The notes under the pieces are model-generated. The model was not told the DNA's origin and ran no database searches. It worked only from the letters and a program-made list of their open reading frames with translations. A stretch of DNA of 64,000 nucleotides from Novosphingobium sp. KCTC 2891 (GTDB taxonomy: Bacteria > Pseudomonadota > Alphaproteobacteria > Sphingomonadales > Sphingomonadaceae): contig NZ_JAPCZG010000006.1 of the NCBI RefSeq assembly GCF_025938155.1, forward strand, positions 62,001-126,000, in the 5' to 3' direction. The translations under genes and the position numbers were made by a program. Below, piece by piece: positions 54,793 to 63,400 of the stretch (positions are counted from its first letter, which is position 1; every line of letters starts with the position of its first letter).

Positions 54793-55394
54793 CGGTCGAT
54801 CCCCTCCTGCGCGCGCACACCATCGCGGAAAGCATGCTTCACATCGCGGATCGCGCTGACCGTATCGGCCGCCGCCACCAGCGCATCGTCCGCGGCACGG
54901 CCCGTGATGACGACGTGCTGCATTTCAGGTCGAGCCTCGATCGCGGGCATGATCTCGTCGAGCGCGAGATAGCGATACGTGACGAGATAGGTCAGTTCAT
55001 CGAGCACGACGAGGCTGATCGAAGGATCGGACAGTGCAGCCTTTGCCTTCTCCCACCCCGCCCTCGCCGCGGCAATGTCGCGCGCACGGTCCTGCGTCTC
55101 CCAAGTGAAGCCTTCGCCGCACTTTTCCCAGATCACGTCGGGGTGCGTGGAGAAGAACGCGCGCTCTCCCACGTTCTCGGCCCCCTTGATGAACTGGAAT
55201 ACCGCCGCCTTGCGGCCGTAGCCAAGCGTACGCGCGACCATGCCGAAGGCGCTGGACGACTTGCCCTTGCCATTGCCGGTGAGCACGAGCAGCAGCCCCT
55301 TGTCGCGCGTGGCGGCGGCGATCTTCGCATCGACCACCGCCTTGTGCTTGCGCGCACGATCACGGTGCGCGGCTTCCTCGTTGTGGGCGGTCAC
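54789..55394 (-). CDS. cobO: Cob(I)alamin/cobinamide adenosyltransferase
   Basis: This is a 201-residue BtuR/CobO/CobP-family enzyme that transfers the 5'-deoxyadenosyl group of ATP to Co(I) corrinoids. The unusual P-loop GNGKGKSSSAFG (residues about 41-52) and the motifs FQFIKGAENVGE and VVLDELTYL identify it. The GTG start at 55394 overlaps the btuM stop (GTGA), and the stop overlaps the cobB start (ATGA). It adenosylates both newly made and imported corrinoids, linking the BtuM transporter to the amidating enzymes. Confidence 0.95.
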   Translation of the reverse strand: MTAHNEEAAHRDRARKHKAVVDAKIAAATRDKGLLLVLTGNGKGKSSSAFGMVARTLGYGRKAAVFQFIKGAENVGERAFFSTHPDVIWEKCGEGFTWETQDRARDIAAARAGWEKAKAALSDPSISLVVLDELTYLVTYRYLALDEIMPAIEARPEMQHVVITGRAADDALVAAADTVSAIRDVKHAFRDGVRAQEGIDR

Positions 55395-55963
55395 TTGCGA
55401 CCTGCAGCGCGCAGTTGCGGACGCGCGAGCGACACCACGGCAAGCACGCCGGCCGCAGTCGCGGTCCAAACCATCGTCGCCACCAATGTCGGCGGGAAAT
55501 AGCGGGCAAGGCGCGGCATGAAGCCGGCGATCGTGGGATCGGCAAAACGCCCACCCAGGAAGTAGAAGCCGCCGCTGGAGAAGAGTTCCGAGACAAGCGT
55601 GGCAGCAACCAGCAGAACCGCAAGGGAGGGAAGCGCCGAGACGCGTTCGCCAAGCTTTTCCGCGCCGAAGCGGCCAGCCAGCCACATCGTGCCATAGGCA
55701 GGCACCAGCATCCAGTAGGCAGGGGTGAAGCAGAAGTCCGACTGGCCGAACCAGCCGATGACCGTCACATCGATGGCGAAGCCGAGCAGGAACAGGGCGG
55801 CGAAGGCCGCAGCGCGGCGGATGAGGAAGCCGAGTACGAAGAAGCTCGCCAGGCTGGTATCGGGCAAGTGCATGACCTGGCTGAGCGAATGGGTGCGGGT
55901 CAAGAGCATGACGAGCGTAAGCACGCCGAACACGGCGAGATCGAAACGGGCATTGCGGACCAT
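55391..55963 (-). CDS. btuM: BtuM-type cobalamin transporter (solitary ECF S-component-like)
   Basis: This is a 190-residue membrane protein with about six helices. It resembles the BtuM family of Gram-negative bacteria, in which a conserved cysteine coordinates the cobalt of cobalamin (Cys80 in the characterised Thiobacillus protein). Here the cysteine lies in SDFCFTPAYWMLVPAYG at residue 78. The position directly behind a cobalamin riboswitch and in a unit with cobO and cobB supports inner-membrane B12 import. AGAGGACACCAG precedes the ATG. The family identification rests on topology, the cysteine and context. Confidence 0.75.
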   Translation of the reverse strand: MVRNARFDLAVFGVLTLVMLLTRTHSLSQVMHLPDTSLASFFVLGFLIRRAAAFAALFLLGFAIDVTVIGWFGQSDFCFTPAYWMLVPAYGTMWLAGRFGAEKLGERVSALPSLAVLLVAATLVSELFSSGGFYFLGGRFADPTIAGFMPRLARYFPPTLVATMVWTATAAGVLAVVSLARPQLRAAGRK

Positions 55964-56177
55964 CTGGTGTCCTCTTTTCTGAACGTGGGGAATCCATGCT
56001 GCGCGACGCCCCGGGACACGGGACGCACGGGAGCCTCAGACGCACCGGCTAACCGGTACGGACAGGTGATGTCAGTCGCTGGTCATCACAGGCTCCCTTC
56101 GGCAACAACGCACACATGTGTCGTCCGCGAAGGGGAAAGCCCTCGTCCGCCCGGTGCATCCCGCCCGCGCAGAGGAA

Positions 56178-56370
56178 CGACGCAACAGGCCGGTTTCCTG
56201 ACTTCCCGGATCGTCGCGCCTGTCGCCGCCTTCTCGGGACGAATCCCAATGGCATGATGGCGATGCGCTCACCGGTTACAGTTGCGGGAGCAGTGCCGGA
56301 TTGAGCGGCTTTCGCCGCCGCCCGGACTTCCCGATTAAGCCCTCTCGGGCACCCGTTACATTCCCGATGA
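56178..56370 (-). promoter_or_regulatory. Cobalamin riboswitch upstream of btuM-cobO-cobB
   Basis: On the minus strand the leader carries the conserved elements in order: GGGTGCCCG and GGGAAGTCCGG stems, CTGCTCCCGCAACTGTAA (the core), then a GAGAAGGCGG stem and the B12 box GTCAGGAAACCGGCCTG (56187-56203). AdoCbl binding should sequester the downstream ribosome site or terminate transcription. About 220 bases separate the B12 box from the btuM start. Confidence 0.9.
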
Positions 56371-56439
56371 TATGGCAAGGTCTTGATCTGCGCAAGTATT
56401 CGCGCTTGCAGCATGCGGATGCCCTCGCTATCTGCGGCA

Positions 56440-56606
56440 CCGCGACAGGTTCCCCGCGAGGGGATCAAAAGGGAACGCGGTGTAAAACCGCGGCTGCCCC
56501 TGCAACTGTAAGCGGCGAGCCATCCGGCCACTACGCCATTGGGATTTCATCATCCTGAGAAGGCGGCCGGATCGGCATTGACCCGTGAGCCAGGAGACCT
56601 GCCTGA
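56440..56606 (+). promoter_or_regulatory. Cobalamin riboswitch upstream of btuB
   Basis: The plus-strand leader shows GGGAACGCGGTG, CGGCTGCCCCTGCAACTGTA (the core), a GAGAAGGCGGCCGG stem and a near-consensus B12 box GCCAGGAGACCTGCCTG (56588-56604). It lies 220 bases before btuB. It stands back to back with the minus-strand riboswitch, so one promoter region feeds two B12-repressed units. Confidence 0.95.
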
Positions 56607-56825
56607 CGCGGTCGTTCTTCGTTCGGGCAGGGTGCACCGGACGTTCGAGGATCCCGCCTGCAAGGTGGGACAATCCCTCGCGCAACGACAGCCACTGCCT
56701 GCCGGGAAGCCCCGTGCGGGAAGCGTCGCCACGTTGCGCCTTGTCCAGGTGCAAGCGCTGGCGCGCGCTTCCTTCGCGGGTCGGAACGGCGGGTCCATGC
56801 CGTTCGTACCAGAGGGAGCCGCATC

Positions 56826-58763
56826 GTGCGCCTTGCCCAATATCCTGTCGTTTCCGTTCTCGCCCTTCTCGCGGCCTCCGCATCCCCTGCCCTTGCCGAA
56901 TCCGTCCCCGGCGAGGCAGCCGACAGTTCGATCGTCGTCACCGCGCTTCGCAGCCCGGTTGAGCAGGACCGCGTCTCTGCCACCGTGACCGTGCTGGATG
57001 AAGCAGCCCTCCGCCAGCAGCAGCCGATCGCACTGACCGATCTGCTGGTGCGTACCCCCGGCATCAGCCTGACCCGGAACGGCGGCTTTGGCACGGCGAC
57101 GTCGCTGCGCATTCGCGGCGCCGATTCCTCGCAGACCGTGATGGTGATCGATGGCGTGCGGATCTCGGATCCATCGGCCACGGGGGGCGGCTATTCCTTT
57201 TCCAACCTGCTGATCGACGATATCGAGCGGGTCGAGATTTTGCGCGGGCCGCAGTCGATCCTGTGGGGCAGCGATGCCATCGGCGGCGTGGTCAATGTGC
57301 TGACGCGCAGGGCCGAAAAGCCGCTGGAAGGCGGCATGGCGGTCGAAGCGGGCACCCACGCGACGGTCAATGCACAAGCCGGGATCGGCGGCACGGGATC
57401 GCTGCTCGACTGGCGGGTTGCGGGTTCCGCCTTCACCACCAATGGCATCTCGGCACGCAGCAACGGCAGCGAGCCCGACGGTTACCGCCGCACTTCGACC
57501 AGCGGCACCGCCACGCTCAAACTTGCGCCGAACCTTTCGCTCGACCTGCGCGGCTACTGGGCCGACGCGCGCAACGATTTCGACGGCACCTCGGGAGATT
57601 CGCGCAGCTATGGGCTCACCACCGAATGGACCGGCTACGCGGGGCTGAACCTGACGCTGCTCGACGGTCGTTTCACCCAACGGCTGGCCGTGCTGCAGAG
57701 CGCGACCGACCGCGAGAACTACGACCCGTCCCGGTCGATCCGCCCCCTCAACTTCGATGCTCATGGCCGCGTGCGGCGCTTCGAGTATCAGGCTTCGCTT
57801 TCGGTGGGCAGCGCGGTGCAGGCCATTTTCGGGGCCGAGCGCGAGGAACAGCGCATGACGAGCGCTTCACCTGCAAACAGCACCGCGCCCTACACACTGA
57901 CGCCGCAGGCGGCCGCCACCAACAGCATCTATGGCGAACTGCGCGTCACGCCGCTCGCCGGTCTCACGCTGAACGGCGGCGTGCGCCACGACGACCAGTC
58001 GCGCTTTGGCGGCACCACCGTGTTCACAGCAGGCGCGGTCTATACGCCAAACGCCGGCCGCACCGTGCTGCGCGGCAGCTACGACCAGGGATACAAGGCC
58101 CCGTCGCTCTACCAGATGTTCAGCCTCTATGGCTCGGCCGCGCTGCAGCCGGAGAAGGCAAAGGGCTGGTCGGTCGGAGCCGAACAGTCGCTGGGCAAGG
58201 TGCTGCACGCCTCGGCCACCTGGTTCGAGCGCGATACCGACAACCTGATCGACTTCGCCTTCTGCCCGACGACCGGCGCGCTGCCTGCTGCCTGCTTCAT
58301 CCCCGGCACCACCACCAGCCGCTTCGGCTACTATGCCAACGTGCGCAAGGCCCATGCGAAGGGGCTGGAGCTGGCCGCCCGGGCGCAGGTTGGCGTCGTT
58401 TTCGCAGCGGGCAACTACAGCTGGATCGCGGCGGAGGATCGCTCGCCCGGCAGCGTCGATCTGGGGCGCCAACTGGCCCGCGTGCCTCGCCACCTTGCCA
58501 ATATCGAGGGCGGGATCGATCTGCCGTCCGGGCTGCGCGCCAGCCTGGCCGCGCGCCACGCCGGCGCCAGCTTCGATCGGGCGGGCAACTCCACCGTACT
58601 GTCCGGGTATTGGCTGATCGACTTGCGCGCGCAGTGGCGTGTGGCCGAGGGGCTGACCCTGAACGGCAGGATCGAGAACCTCTCGGACAAGCACTACGAG
58701 ACGGCAGGCGGTTATGGCGCGCTTGGTCGCACGGTCTATCTCGGCCTGCGGAGCCGCTTCTGA
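56826..58763 (+). CDS. btuB: Vitamin B12 TonB-dependent outer-membrane receptor
   Basis: This is a 645-residue receptor for cobalamin. The signal peptide MRLAQYPVVSVLALLAASAS is followed by the short TonB box SSIVVTALRSP, a compact plug (RIRGADSSQTVMVIDGVRI and LRGPQSILWGSDAIGGVVN) as in BtuB, and a 22-strand barrel ending LRSRF. The GTG start follows GAGGGAGCCGCATC. Its position behind a cobalamin riboswitch and ahead of cob genes makes the ligand assignment firm. The stop overlaps the DUF1636 start (TGATG). Confidence 0.95.
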   Translation: MRLAQYPVVSVLALLAASASPALAESVPGEAADSSIVVTALRSPVEQDRVSATVTVLDEAALRQQQPIALTDLLVRTPGISLTRNGGFGTATSLRIRGADSSQTVMVIDGVRISDPSATGGGYSFSNLLIDDIERVEILRGPQSILWGSDAIGGVVNVLTRRAEKPLEGGMAVEAGTHATVNAQAGIGGTGSLLDWRVAGSAFTTNGISARSNGSEPDGYRRTSTSGTATLKLAPNLSLDLRGYWADARNDFDGTSGDSRSYGLTTEWTGYAGLNLTLLDGRFTQRLAVLQSATDRENYDPSRSIRPLNFDAHGRVRRFEYQASLSVGSAVQAIFGAEREEQRMTSASPANSTAPYTLTPQAAATNSIYGELRVTPLAGLTLNGGVRHDDQSRFGGTTVFTAGAVYTPNAGRTVLRGSYDQGYKAPSLYQMFSLYGSAALQPEKAKGWSVGAEQSLGKVLHASATWFERDTDNLIDFAFCPTTGALPAACFIPGTTTSRFGYYANVRKAHAKGLELAARAQVGVVFAAGNYSWIAAEDRSPGSVDLGRQLARVPRHLANIEGGIDLPSGLRASLAARHAGASFDRAGNSTVLSGYWLIDLRAQWRVAEGLTLNGRIENLSDKHYETAGGYGALGRTVYLGLRSRF

Positions 58764-59170
58764 TGCTGCGCGCGGTCCAACAGGGGCCGGCGGTGGTGGT
58801 ATGCTCCACCTGCCGCCTTTCCGCCGAACAGCGCGAAAACGAGCACGGCCAACGCGGCGGGGCGCTGCTTGCCGAGGTCTTGCGCGCCGTGCAGCAGGCC
58901 GACCCCGCGCTGGCGACGGTCGAAGTGCAGGAAATGGCCTGCCTCTTTGCCTGCCAGCGCCACTGCACGGTGCACGTGCGAGCGCCGGGCAGGATTGGCT
59001 ATGTCCTCGGCGGGTTCGCCCCCGTCGAGGAGGAAGCCCGCGCCATTCTCGAATATGCGGTGCTGCATGCGGATAGTGCCGAAGGCGTGGTGCCCTATGG
59101 CGCGTGGCCGCAAGGGGTGAAGGGTCATTTCATCACCCGCACGCCGCCCGAAGGGTTCGTCTGCTCATGA
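58763..59170 (+). CDS. DUF1636 family cysteine-rich metal-binding protein
   Basis: This is a 135-residue protein of the DUF1636 family, commonly found in alphaproteobacterial cobalamin loci. Cysteines occur as VVCSTCRLS near residue 15 and MACLFACQRHC near residues 60-70, a pattern that could bind a metal or an iron-sulphur cluster (ferredoxin-like fold). It overlaps btuB by TGATG and cobT by ATGA. The function is unknown. Given its place I suspect a role in cobalt or corrinoid handling, or in electron supply for cobalt reduction. Confidence 0.85.
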   Translation: MLRAVQQGPAVVVCSTCRLSAEQRENEHGQRGGALLAEVLRAVQQADPALATVEVQEMACLFACQRHCTVHVRAPGRIGYVLGGFAPVEEEARAILEYAVLHADSAEGVVPYGAWPQGVKGHFITRTPPEGFVCS

Positions 59171-60183
59171 TCCGTTTCGATAGCGAAAGCACCGTCGCAG
59201 AAGTGCTCGCGGCTCTGCCGTCCCCGGACCACGTCGCGATCGCCGCTGCAGCGGATCGCCAGGCCACGCTGACCAAGCCCGCCGGATCATTGGGCAGGCT
59301 GGAGGAGATCGCCTTGTTCATGGCAGGGTGGCAGGGCGATCCCAGGCCCTCGCTGCATAAGGTGAAGGCCGCTGTTTTTGCCGGAAACCACGGGGTCGCG
59401 GCGCGCGGGGTCAGCGCCTTTCCGACGGAAGTGACCGCGCAGATGGTCGGCAATTTCCGTGCCGGGGGCGCCGCAATCAACCAGCTGGCAACGGCCTGTG
59501 GGGCTGAACTGTCCGTCGTGTCGCTGGAGCTCGACAGGCCGACGGGGGACATCGCCCACGAACCCGCGATGGCAGCCGAGGAATGCCTCGAGGCGATGTC
59601 GGCCGGCGCCGCGGTCGTCACGCCAAGGACGGATCTGCTGCTGGTGGGCGAGATGGGCATCGGCAACACCACGCCTGCCGCTGCATTGTGCCTGCAGGCT
59701 TTCGGCGGGAGCGCGGCGGACTGGTGCGGACGTGGCAGCGGCGTGAATGACGAGGGCGTTTCGCGCAAGATCGCCGCCGTCGAAAGCGCCATCGCACTGC
59801 ATGGGCCGCACTGCCATACAGCGTTCGAGGCCCTGCGCCGTCTGGGCGGGCGCGAAATCGCCGCAATGGCGGGCGCCATCCTTGCAGCGCGGGTATTCCG
59901 CGTGCCGGTCCTGCTCGACGGCTTCATCTGCAGCGCGGCCATCGCGCCGTTCGTCGCGGCACAGCCTGCCGTTACCGCGCATTGCCTCGCCGGGCATTGC
60001 TCTGCCGAACAGGCCCATACACGGCTGCTCGACCGGTTCGGGCTTGAACCTCTGCTCCACCTCCGAATGCGGCTGGGAGAAGGCTCGGGCGCAGCGGTGG
60101 CGGTCCACCTCGTGCGCGCCGCGCTGGCCGCGCATAACGGCATGGCGACCTTTGCCGAGGCCTCGGTGGCGCAAGAGCTGTGA
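59167..60183 (+). CDS. cobT: Nicotinate-nucleotide--dimethylbenzimidazole phosphoribosyltransferase
   Basis: This is a 338-residue enzyme that makes alpha-ribazole-5'-phosphate from 5,6-dimethylbenzimidazole and nicotinate mononucleotide. The motifs LTKPAGSLGRLEE (residues 36-48), FAGNHGVAARGVSAFP, GEMGIGNTTPAAAL and the C-terminal RMRLGEGSGAAVA, which holds the catalytic glutamate, are all present. The length is standard. It starts by ATGA overlap with DUF1636, and its stop overlaps the GTG of cobC. It begins the nucleotide-loop assembly part of the operon. Confidence 0.96.
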   Translation: MIRFDSESTVAEVLAALPSPDHVAIAAAADRQATLTKPAGSLGRLEEIALFMAGWQGDPRPSLHKVKAAVFAGNHGVAARGVSAFPTEVTAQMVGNFRAGGAAINQLATACGAELSVVSLELDRPTGDIAHEPAMAAEECLEAMSAGAAVVTPRTDLLLVGEMGIGNTTPAAALCLQAFGGSAADWCGRGSGVNDEGVSRKIAAVESAIALHGPHCHTAFEALRRLGGREIAAMAGAILAARVFRVPVLLDGFICSAAIAPFVAAQPAVTAHCLAGHCSAEQAHTRLLDRFGLEPLLHLRMRLGEGSGAAVAVHLVRAALAAHNGMATFAEASVAQEL

Positions 60184-60758
60184 GCGGCAAAGTCGTCCAC
60201 CTGCTCCGGCACGGCCCGCCAGCGCGCACCGGGCTGCTGCTCGGCCATTGCGACGAGCCCCCCTGCGATCCGACGGGCGGGCTGCGCGGCGCAGTACCGG
60301 CGGCCCTGACGATCCGCCGCCTGGTGACTTCGGATCTGCGGCGCGCCCTTGTCGGGGCAGAAGTGCTTGCCGCCGACAGGGGTGTGGACCTCACCGTCGA
60401 TCGACGCTGGCGGGAACTGAACTTCGGCGCGTGGGACGGCCTTGCGCCGCAAAGCCTGCCGCGCGACGCCCTGGCACGGTTCTGGGACGATCCCGAGACT
60501 TGTCCGCCACCGCAGGGCGAGCGCTGGTCCTCCCTCCGCCAGCGGGTCGGTTCGGCGCTGACCGAACTGGACGATGCCACGCTGGTCGTAACCCACGGCG
60601 GAGCGATGCGTGCGGCCGTGTCAATCACGACAGGACTTGACCACCGGCAGGTCTGGGCGCTCGATCTGCCCTACGGCGCGCTGCTCTCGCTCAGGATCTG
60701 GACCGGAGACAGCCTCGCCGGACAGATCATCGGGCTTGGCTCTGGTGTGCTGTCGTGA
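60180..60758 (+). CDS. cobC: Alpha-ribazole phosphatase (histidine phosphatase family)
   Basis: This is a 192-residue histidine phosphatase. The catalytic LLRHG lies at residues 8-12, RELNFGAWDG near residue 78 and the second histidine in VVTHGGAMR near 137. Between cobT and cobS it is best read as the alpha-ribazole-phosphate (or cobalamin-phosphate) phosphatase. The name follows Salmonella usage; in Pseudomonas nomenclature cobC means a different gene. GTG start, GTGA overlaps on both sides. Confidence 0.87.
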   Translation: MSGKVVHLLRHGPPARTGLLLGHCDEPPCDPTGGLRGAVPAALTIRRLVTSDLRRALVGAEVLAADRGVDLTVDRRWRELNFGAWDGLAPQSLPRDALARFWDDPETCPPPQGERWSSLRQRVGSALTELDDATLVVTHGGAMRAAVSITTGLDHRQVWALDLPYGALLSLRIWTGDSLAGQIIGLGSGVLS

Positions 60759-61480
60759 AGCCGTTGCTCCTCGCCGTGCAATTCATGACGCGCCTGCCGC
60801 TTCCAGCGATCGCAGCGGACGATGACGACTTCGGCAGGGCAATCCGTTGGTTTCCGGTAGCGGGGCTGCTGGTGGGCGGAACAGTCGCGGGCGCAGCATG
60901 GATCGGCGAAACGCGCGATCCGGCGCTGGGCGCGTTGCTCGGCCTTGCCGCCTGGGTATGCATGACCGGCGCGCTCCATCTCGACGGACTGGGCGACATT
61001 GCCGACGCCGCTGGCGCTGCCCATGCCGACCGCGCCCGCATAAGTGAAGTGCTGGCCGATCCGCATCTCGGCAGTTTCGGCGCAGTTACCATCACCTTGC
61101 AGCTATTGGCCAAGTTCGTGTTGCTCGATCTGTTCTTGGGGGACGGGGACGCGGGGCGGCCTATGTCGATGCTGGTCCTCGTGCCGGTGCTGGCGCGCAT
61201 CGGCCCTCTCGCGTGGACCCTGCTGCTCCGCCCCCTTCACTCTGGGTTCGGCACGCTGTTCCGGCGCGGTGCGAACTGGCTCGTGCTTGCCGGCTGGCTT
61301 GCCGTGTGGGCCGCCTGCGCCGCGGCTGCCTGCCCCCTCTTGCTGGCGGCATTGCCCGTAGTCCCGTTGTGGGCGCTGTGGCTGCGCGCCCGGATCGGCG
61401 GGATATCGGGCGATGGCCATGGCGCGGGCATCGAACTGGTCGAGACCGGGGCGCTGCTCATGCTGGTGCTCGCCCGATGA
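60755..61480 (+). CDS. cobS: Adenosylcobinamide-GDP ribazoletransferase (cobalamin synthase)
   Basis: This is a 241-residue integral membrane enzyme that joins adenosylcobinamide-GDP with alpha-ribazole, the final assembly step. The start QFMTRLPLP and the signature ALHLDGLGDIADA near residues 75-87 are diagnostic. Several hydrophobic helices follow, and the C-terminus has the GISGDGHGA motif. GTG start overlapping cobC, stop overlapping cobD (ATGA). It is also known as cobV. Confidence 0.95.
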   Translation: MKPLLLAVQFMTRLPLPAIAADDDDFGRAIRWFPVAGLLVGGTVAGAAWIGETRDPALGALLGLAAWVCMTGALHLDGLGDIADAAGAAHADRARISEVLADPHLGSFGAVTITLQLLAKFVLLDLFLGDGDAGRPMSMLVLVPVLARIGPLAWTLLLRPLHSGFGTLFRRGANWLVLAGWLAVWAACAAAACPLLLAALPVVPLWALWLRARIGGISGDGHGAGIELVETGALLMLVLAR

Positions 61481-62475
61481 GCGCGGAATTTACGCATCAC
61501 GGTGGGCGCCTGGCTGAAGCCTGCGCCCGCTTCGGCGGAAAGGCGGCCAACTGGCTCGACCTTTCCACCGGCATCAATCCCTTCAGCTGGCAACCGGACG
61601 CGGGCCTTTCGGTAGACTGGAAAGCCTTGCCCGATGAAGGCGCGCTGACCAGGCTGGAACACGCCGCTGCCGGCTTTTTCGGTTGCGACGCGACCCTTTG
61701 CGCTGCCGTGCCCGGAAGCGAGACCGGGCTGCGCCAACTTGCCCGCCTGCTTGCCCTCCCCGGCCTGCACCAGCCCCTTTCCTATGGCACCTACCGCGCG
61801 GCTTTCGCGCAGACAGATGCCATCGAAGACCTTGCGCATTTGCCGCACCGCGCGAGCGTGCTGGTTCTGGGCAATCCCAACAATCCGGACGGCCATATCC
61901 TTCCTATAGCCAAGCTGCTGTCGTTGCTGGATCATCAGGAGCGTCACGGCGGTTGGCTGATTGTCGATGAAGCCTTTGCCGATTGCGATCCCGGCTGGAG
62001 CATCGCGGGCGCGGTGGCCCCAGGACGGCGGCTGATCGTGTTGCGCTCGTTCGGCAAGTTCTTTGGCCTCGCAGGCCTGCGGCTCGGCTTCGTGATTGCC
62101 CCGCCGAAAGTGCTCGAAGGTCTGCGCGAAGGCCTTGGCGACTGGCCGGTCCACGCCGCCGCATTGGCGTTCGGCGCAGCGGCCTACACCGATCGCACAT
62201 GGATCGACGCAGCGCGGTCAGACCTCACTTTCCAAGCCAATGCGCTCGACGCCATGCTTCAGCGCCACGGCCTTTCGTCCCGCGGTGGTTGCCCGCTGTT
62301 CCGACTGATCGTCGCGCCGAACGCCGGCGACATGTTCCGCCGTCTGGCCCACAGGCATATCCTGACCCGCCCCTTCGCCGAACGACCTGACTTGTTGCGC
62401 ATCGGCCTTCCGCACGGCGACGCGGCGGTTGCCCGGCTGGACGCCGCACTGGCGGAAGTGTGCGGGCATGGCTGA
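61477..62475 (+). CDS. cobD: L-threonine-O-3-phosphate decarboxylase (PLP-dependent)
   Basis: This is a 332-residue class I/II aminotransferase-fold protein. The WLDLSTGINP motif is near residue 28, the PLP-contacting NPNNPDG near 137, and the Schiff-base lysine lies in LRSFGKFFGLAGLRLGF near residue 195. In the corrin pathway it supplies (R)-1-amino-2-propanol O-phosphate for the cobinamide side chain. The symbol follows Salmonella; the Pseudomonas denitrificans name is cobC. It overlaps cobS by ATGA and the following cbiB by 8 bases. Confidence 0.93.
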   Translation: MSAEFTHHGGRLAEACARFGGKAANWLDLSTGINPFSWQPDAGLSVDWKALPDEGALTRLEHAAAGFFGCDATLCAAVPGSETGLRQLARLLALPGLHQPLSYGTYRAAFAQTDAIEDLAHLPHRASVLVLGNPNNPDGHILPIAKLLSLLDHQERHGGWLIVDEAFADCDPGWSIAGAVAPGRRLIVLRSFGKFFGLAGLRLGFVIAPPKVLEGLREGLGDWPVHAAALAFGAAAYTDRTWIDAARSDLTFQANALDAMLQRHGLSSRGGCPLFRLIVAPNAGDMFRRLAHRHILTRPFAERPDLLRIGLPHGDAAVARLDAALAEVCGHG

Positions 62476-63400
62476 ACCTGTGGCCCTTGCGGCTCTTGCC
62501 CTTGATGCAGCGCTGGGCTGGCCGGCGCGCGTGCACGCCCGGATCGGCCATCCGGTCGGCGCTTTCGCAAGGTTCATCGCCGTTTGCGAGCGTCGCTGGA
62601 ACCGGAATGATGCGAGCGCTGCGGTGCGCAAGGCCGGTGGTGTTGCGACGATTGTTTCGCTGATTGCTCTGACCGGCCTGGGCGGCGCGTTGCTGACGCT
62701 CACAGCGCGTCAGGCTGGCCCCGCAGGCTGGTTGGTCACGGCCCTGCTGGCATGGCCCGCGCTGGCGCAGCGCAGTCTCGACCAGCACGTCGCGCCGGTG
62801 ATCGAGGCTCTGCAGGCAAGCGATCTCGACCGTGCCAGAGCCGCGGTCGGCATGATCGTGGGACGCGATACGGCAGCACTCGATCAGGCCGGCGTGGCGC
62901 GCGCAGCGATTGAAAGCCTTGCCGAAAGCTTCTGCGATGGGGTGATCGCACCGCTGTTCTGGCTGCTCGTCGCAGGTCTGCCGGGCGTGTGGATCATGAA
63001 AGCGGTCAACACCGCCGATAGCCTGATCGGTCACAAGGATGAGCGCTACCGCGATTTCGGCTGGGCTGCGGCGCGCCTTGATGATCTGATGAACCTTGTC
63101 CCGGCGCGGATATCGGCCGTGCTGATCTGCATCGCCGGGCCGGGAGGCTGGCGCATCGGCTGGCGCTATCGCCGTGCGCATGATTCACCCAACGCGGGAT
63201 GGCCCGAGGCCGCAATGGCCGGCGTGCTGCGCGTGCGGCTGGCAGGGCCGGCGTGCTACGACGGAGACATGATGGACAAGCCGTGGATCGGCGAGGGGAA
63301 AGCGGCCGGTCCGGAGGAATTGGTGCGGGCGAGGCGCGTCTATCGCCGCGCGTGCGTGCTTGGCTGGTTGATTGCGGGAGGAATGGCGTGGCTGGGCTGA
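62468..63400 (+). CDS. cbiB: Adenosylcobinamide-phosphate synthase
   Basis: This is a 310-residue membrane protein of the CbiB/CobD family, which attaches aminopropanol (phosphate) to adenosylcobyric acid. Recognisable segments are [20 protein letters not shown] at the N-terminus, [20 protein letters not shown] near residue 135, [11 protein letters not shown] and [18 protein letters not shown]. The ATG at 62468 lies inside the end of cobD. The stop lies within the start region of cobQ. In Pseudomonas-type naming it is cobD. Confidence 0.94.
   Translation: MAEPVALAALALDAALGWPARVHARIGHPVGAFARFIAVCERRWNRNDASAAVRKAGGVATIVSLIALTGLGGALLTLTARQAGPAGWLVTALLAWPALAQRSLDQHVAPVIEALQASDLDRARAAVGMIVGRDTAALDQAGVARAAIESLAESFCDGVIAPLFWLLVAGLPGVWIMKAVNTADSLIGHKDERYRDFGWAAARLDDLMNLVPARISAVLICIAGPGGWRIGWRYRRAHDSPNAGWPEAAMAGVLRVRLAGPACYDGDMMDKPWIGEGKAAGPEELVRARRVYRRACVLGWLIAGGMAWLG

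Noticed and set aside
57263..58762. A long upstream extension of the DUF1636 reading frame through btuB
   Set aside because: The extension is out of frame with btuB, arginine-rich and domainless. The TGATG overlap at 58761-58763 gives a natural start for DUF1636.
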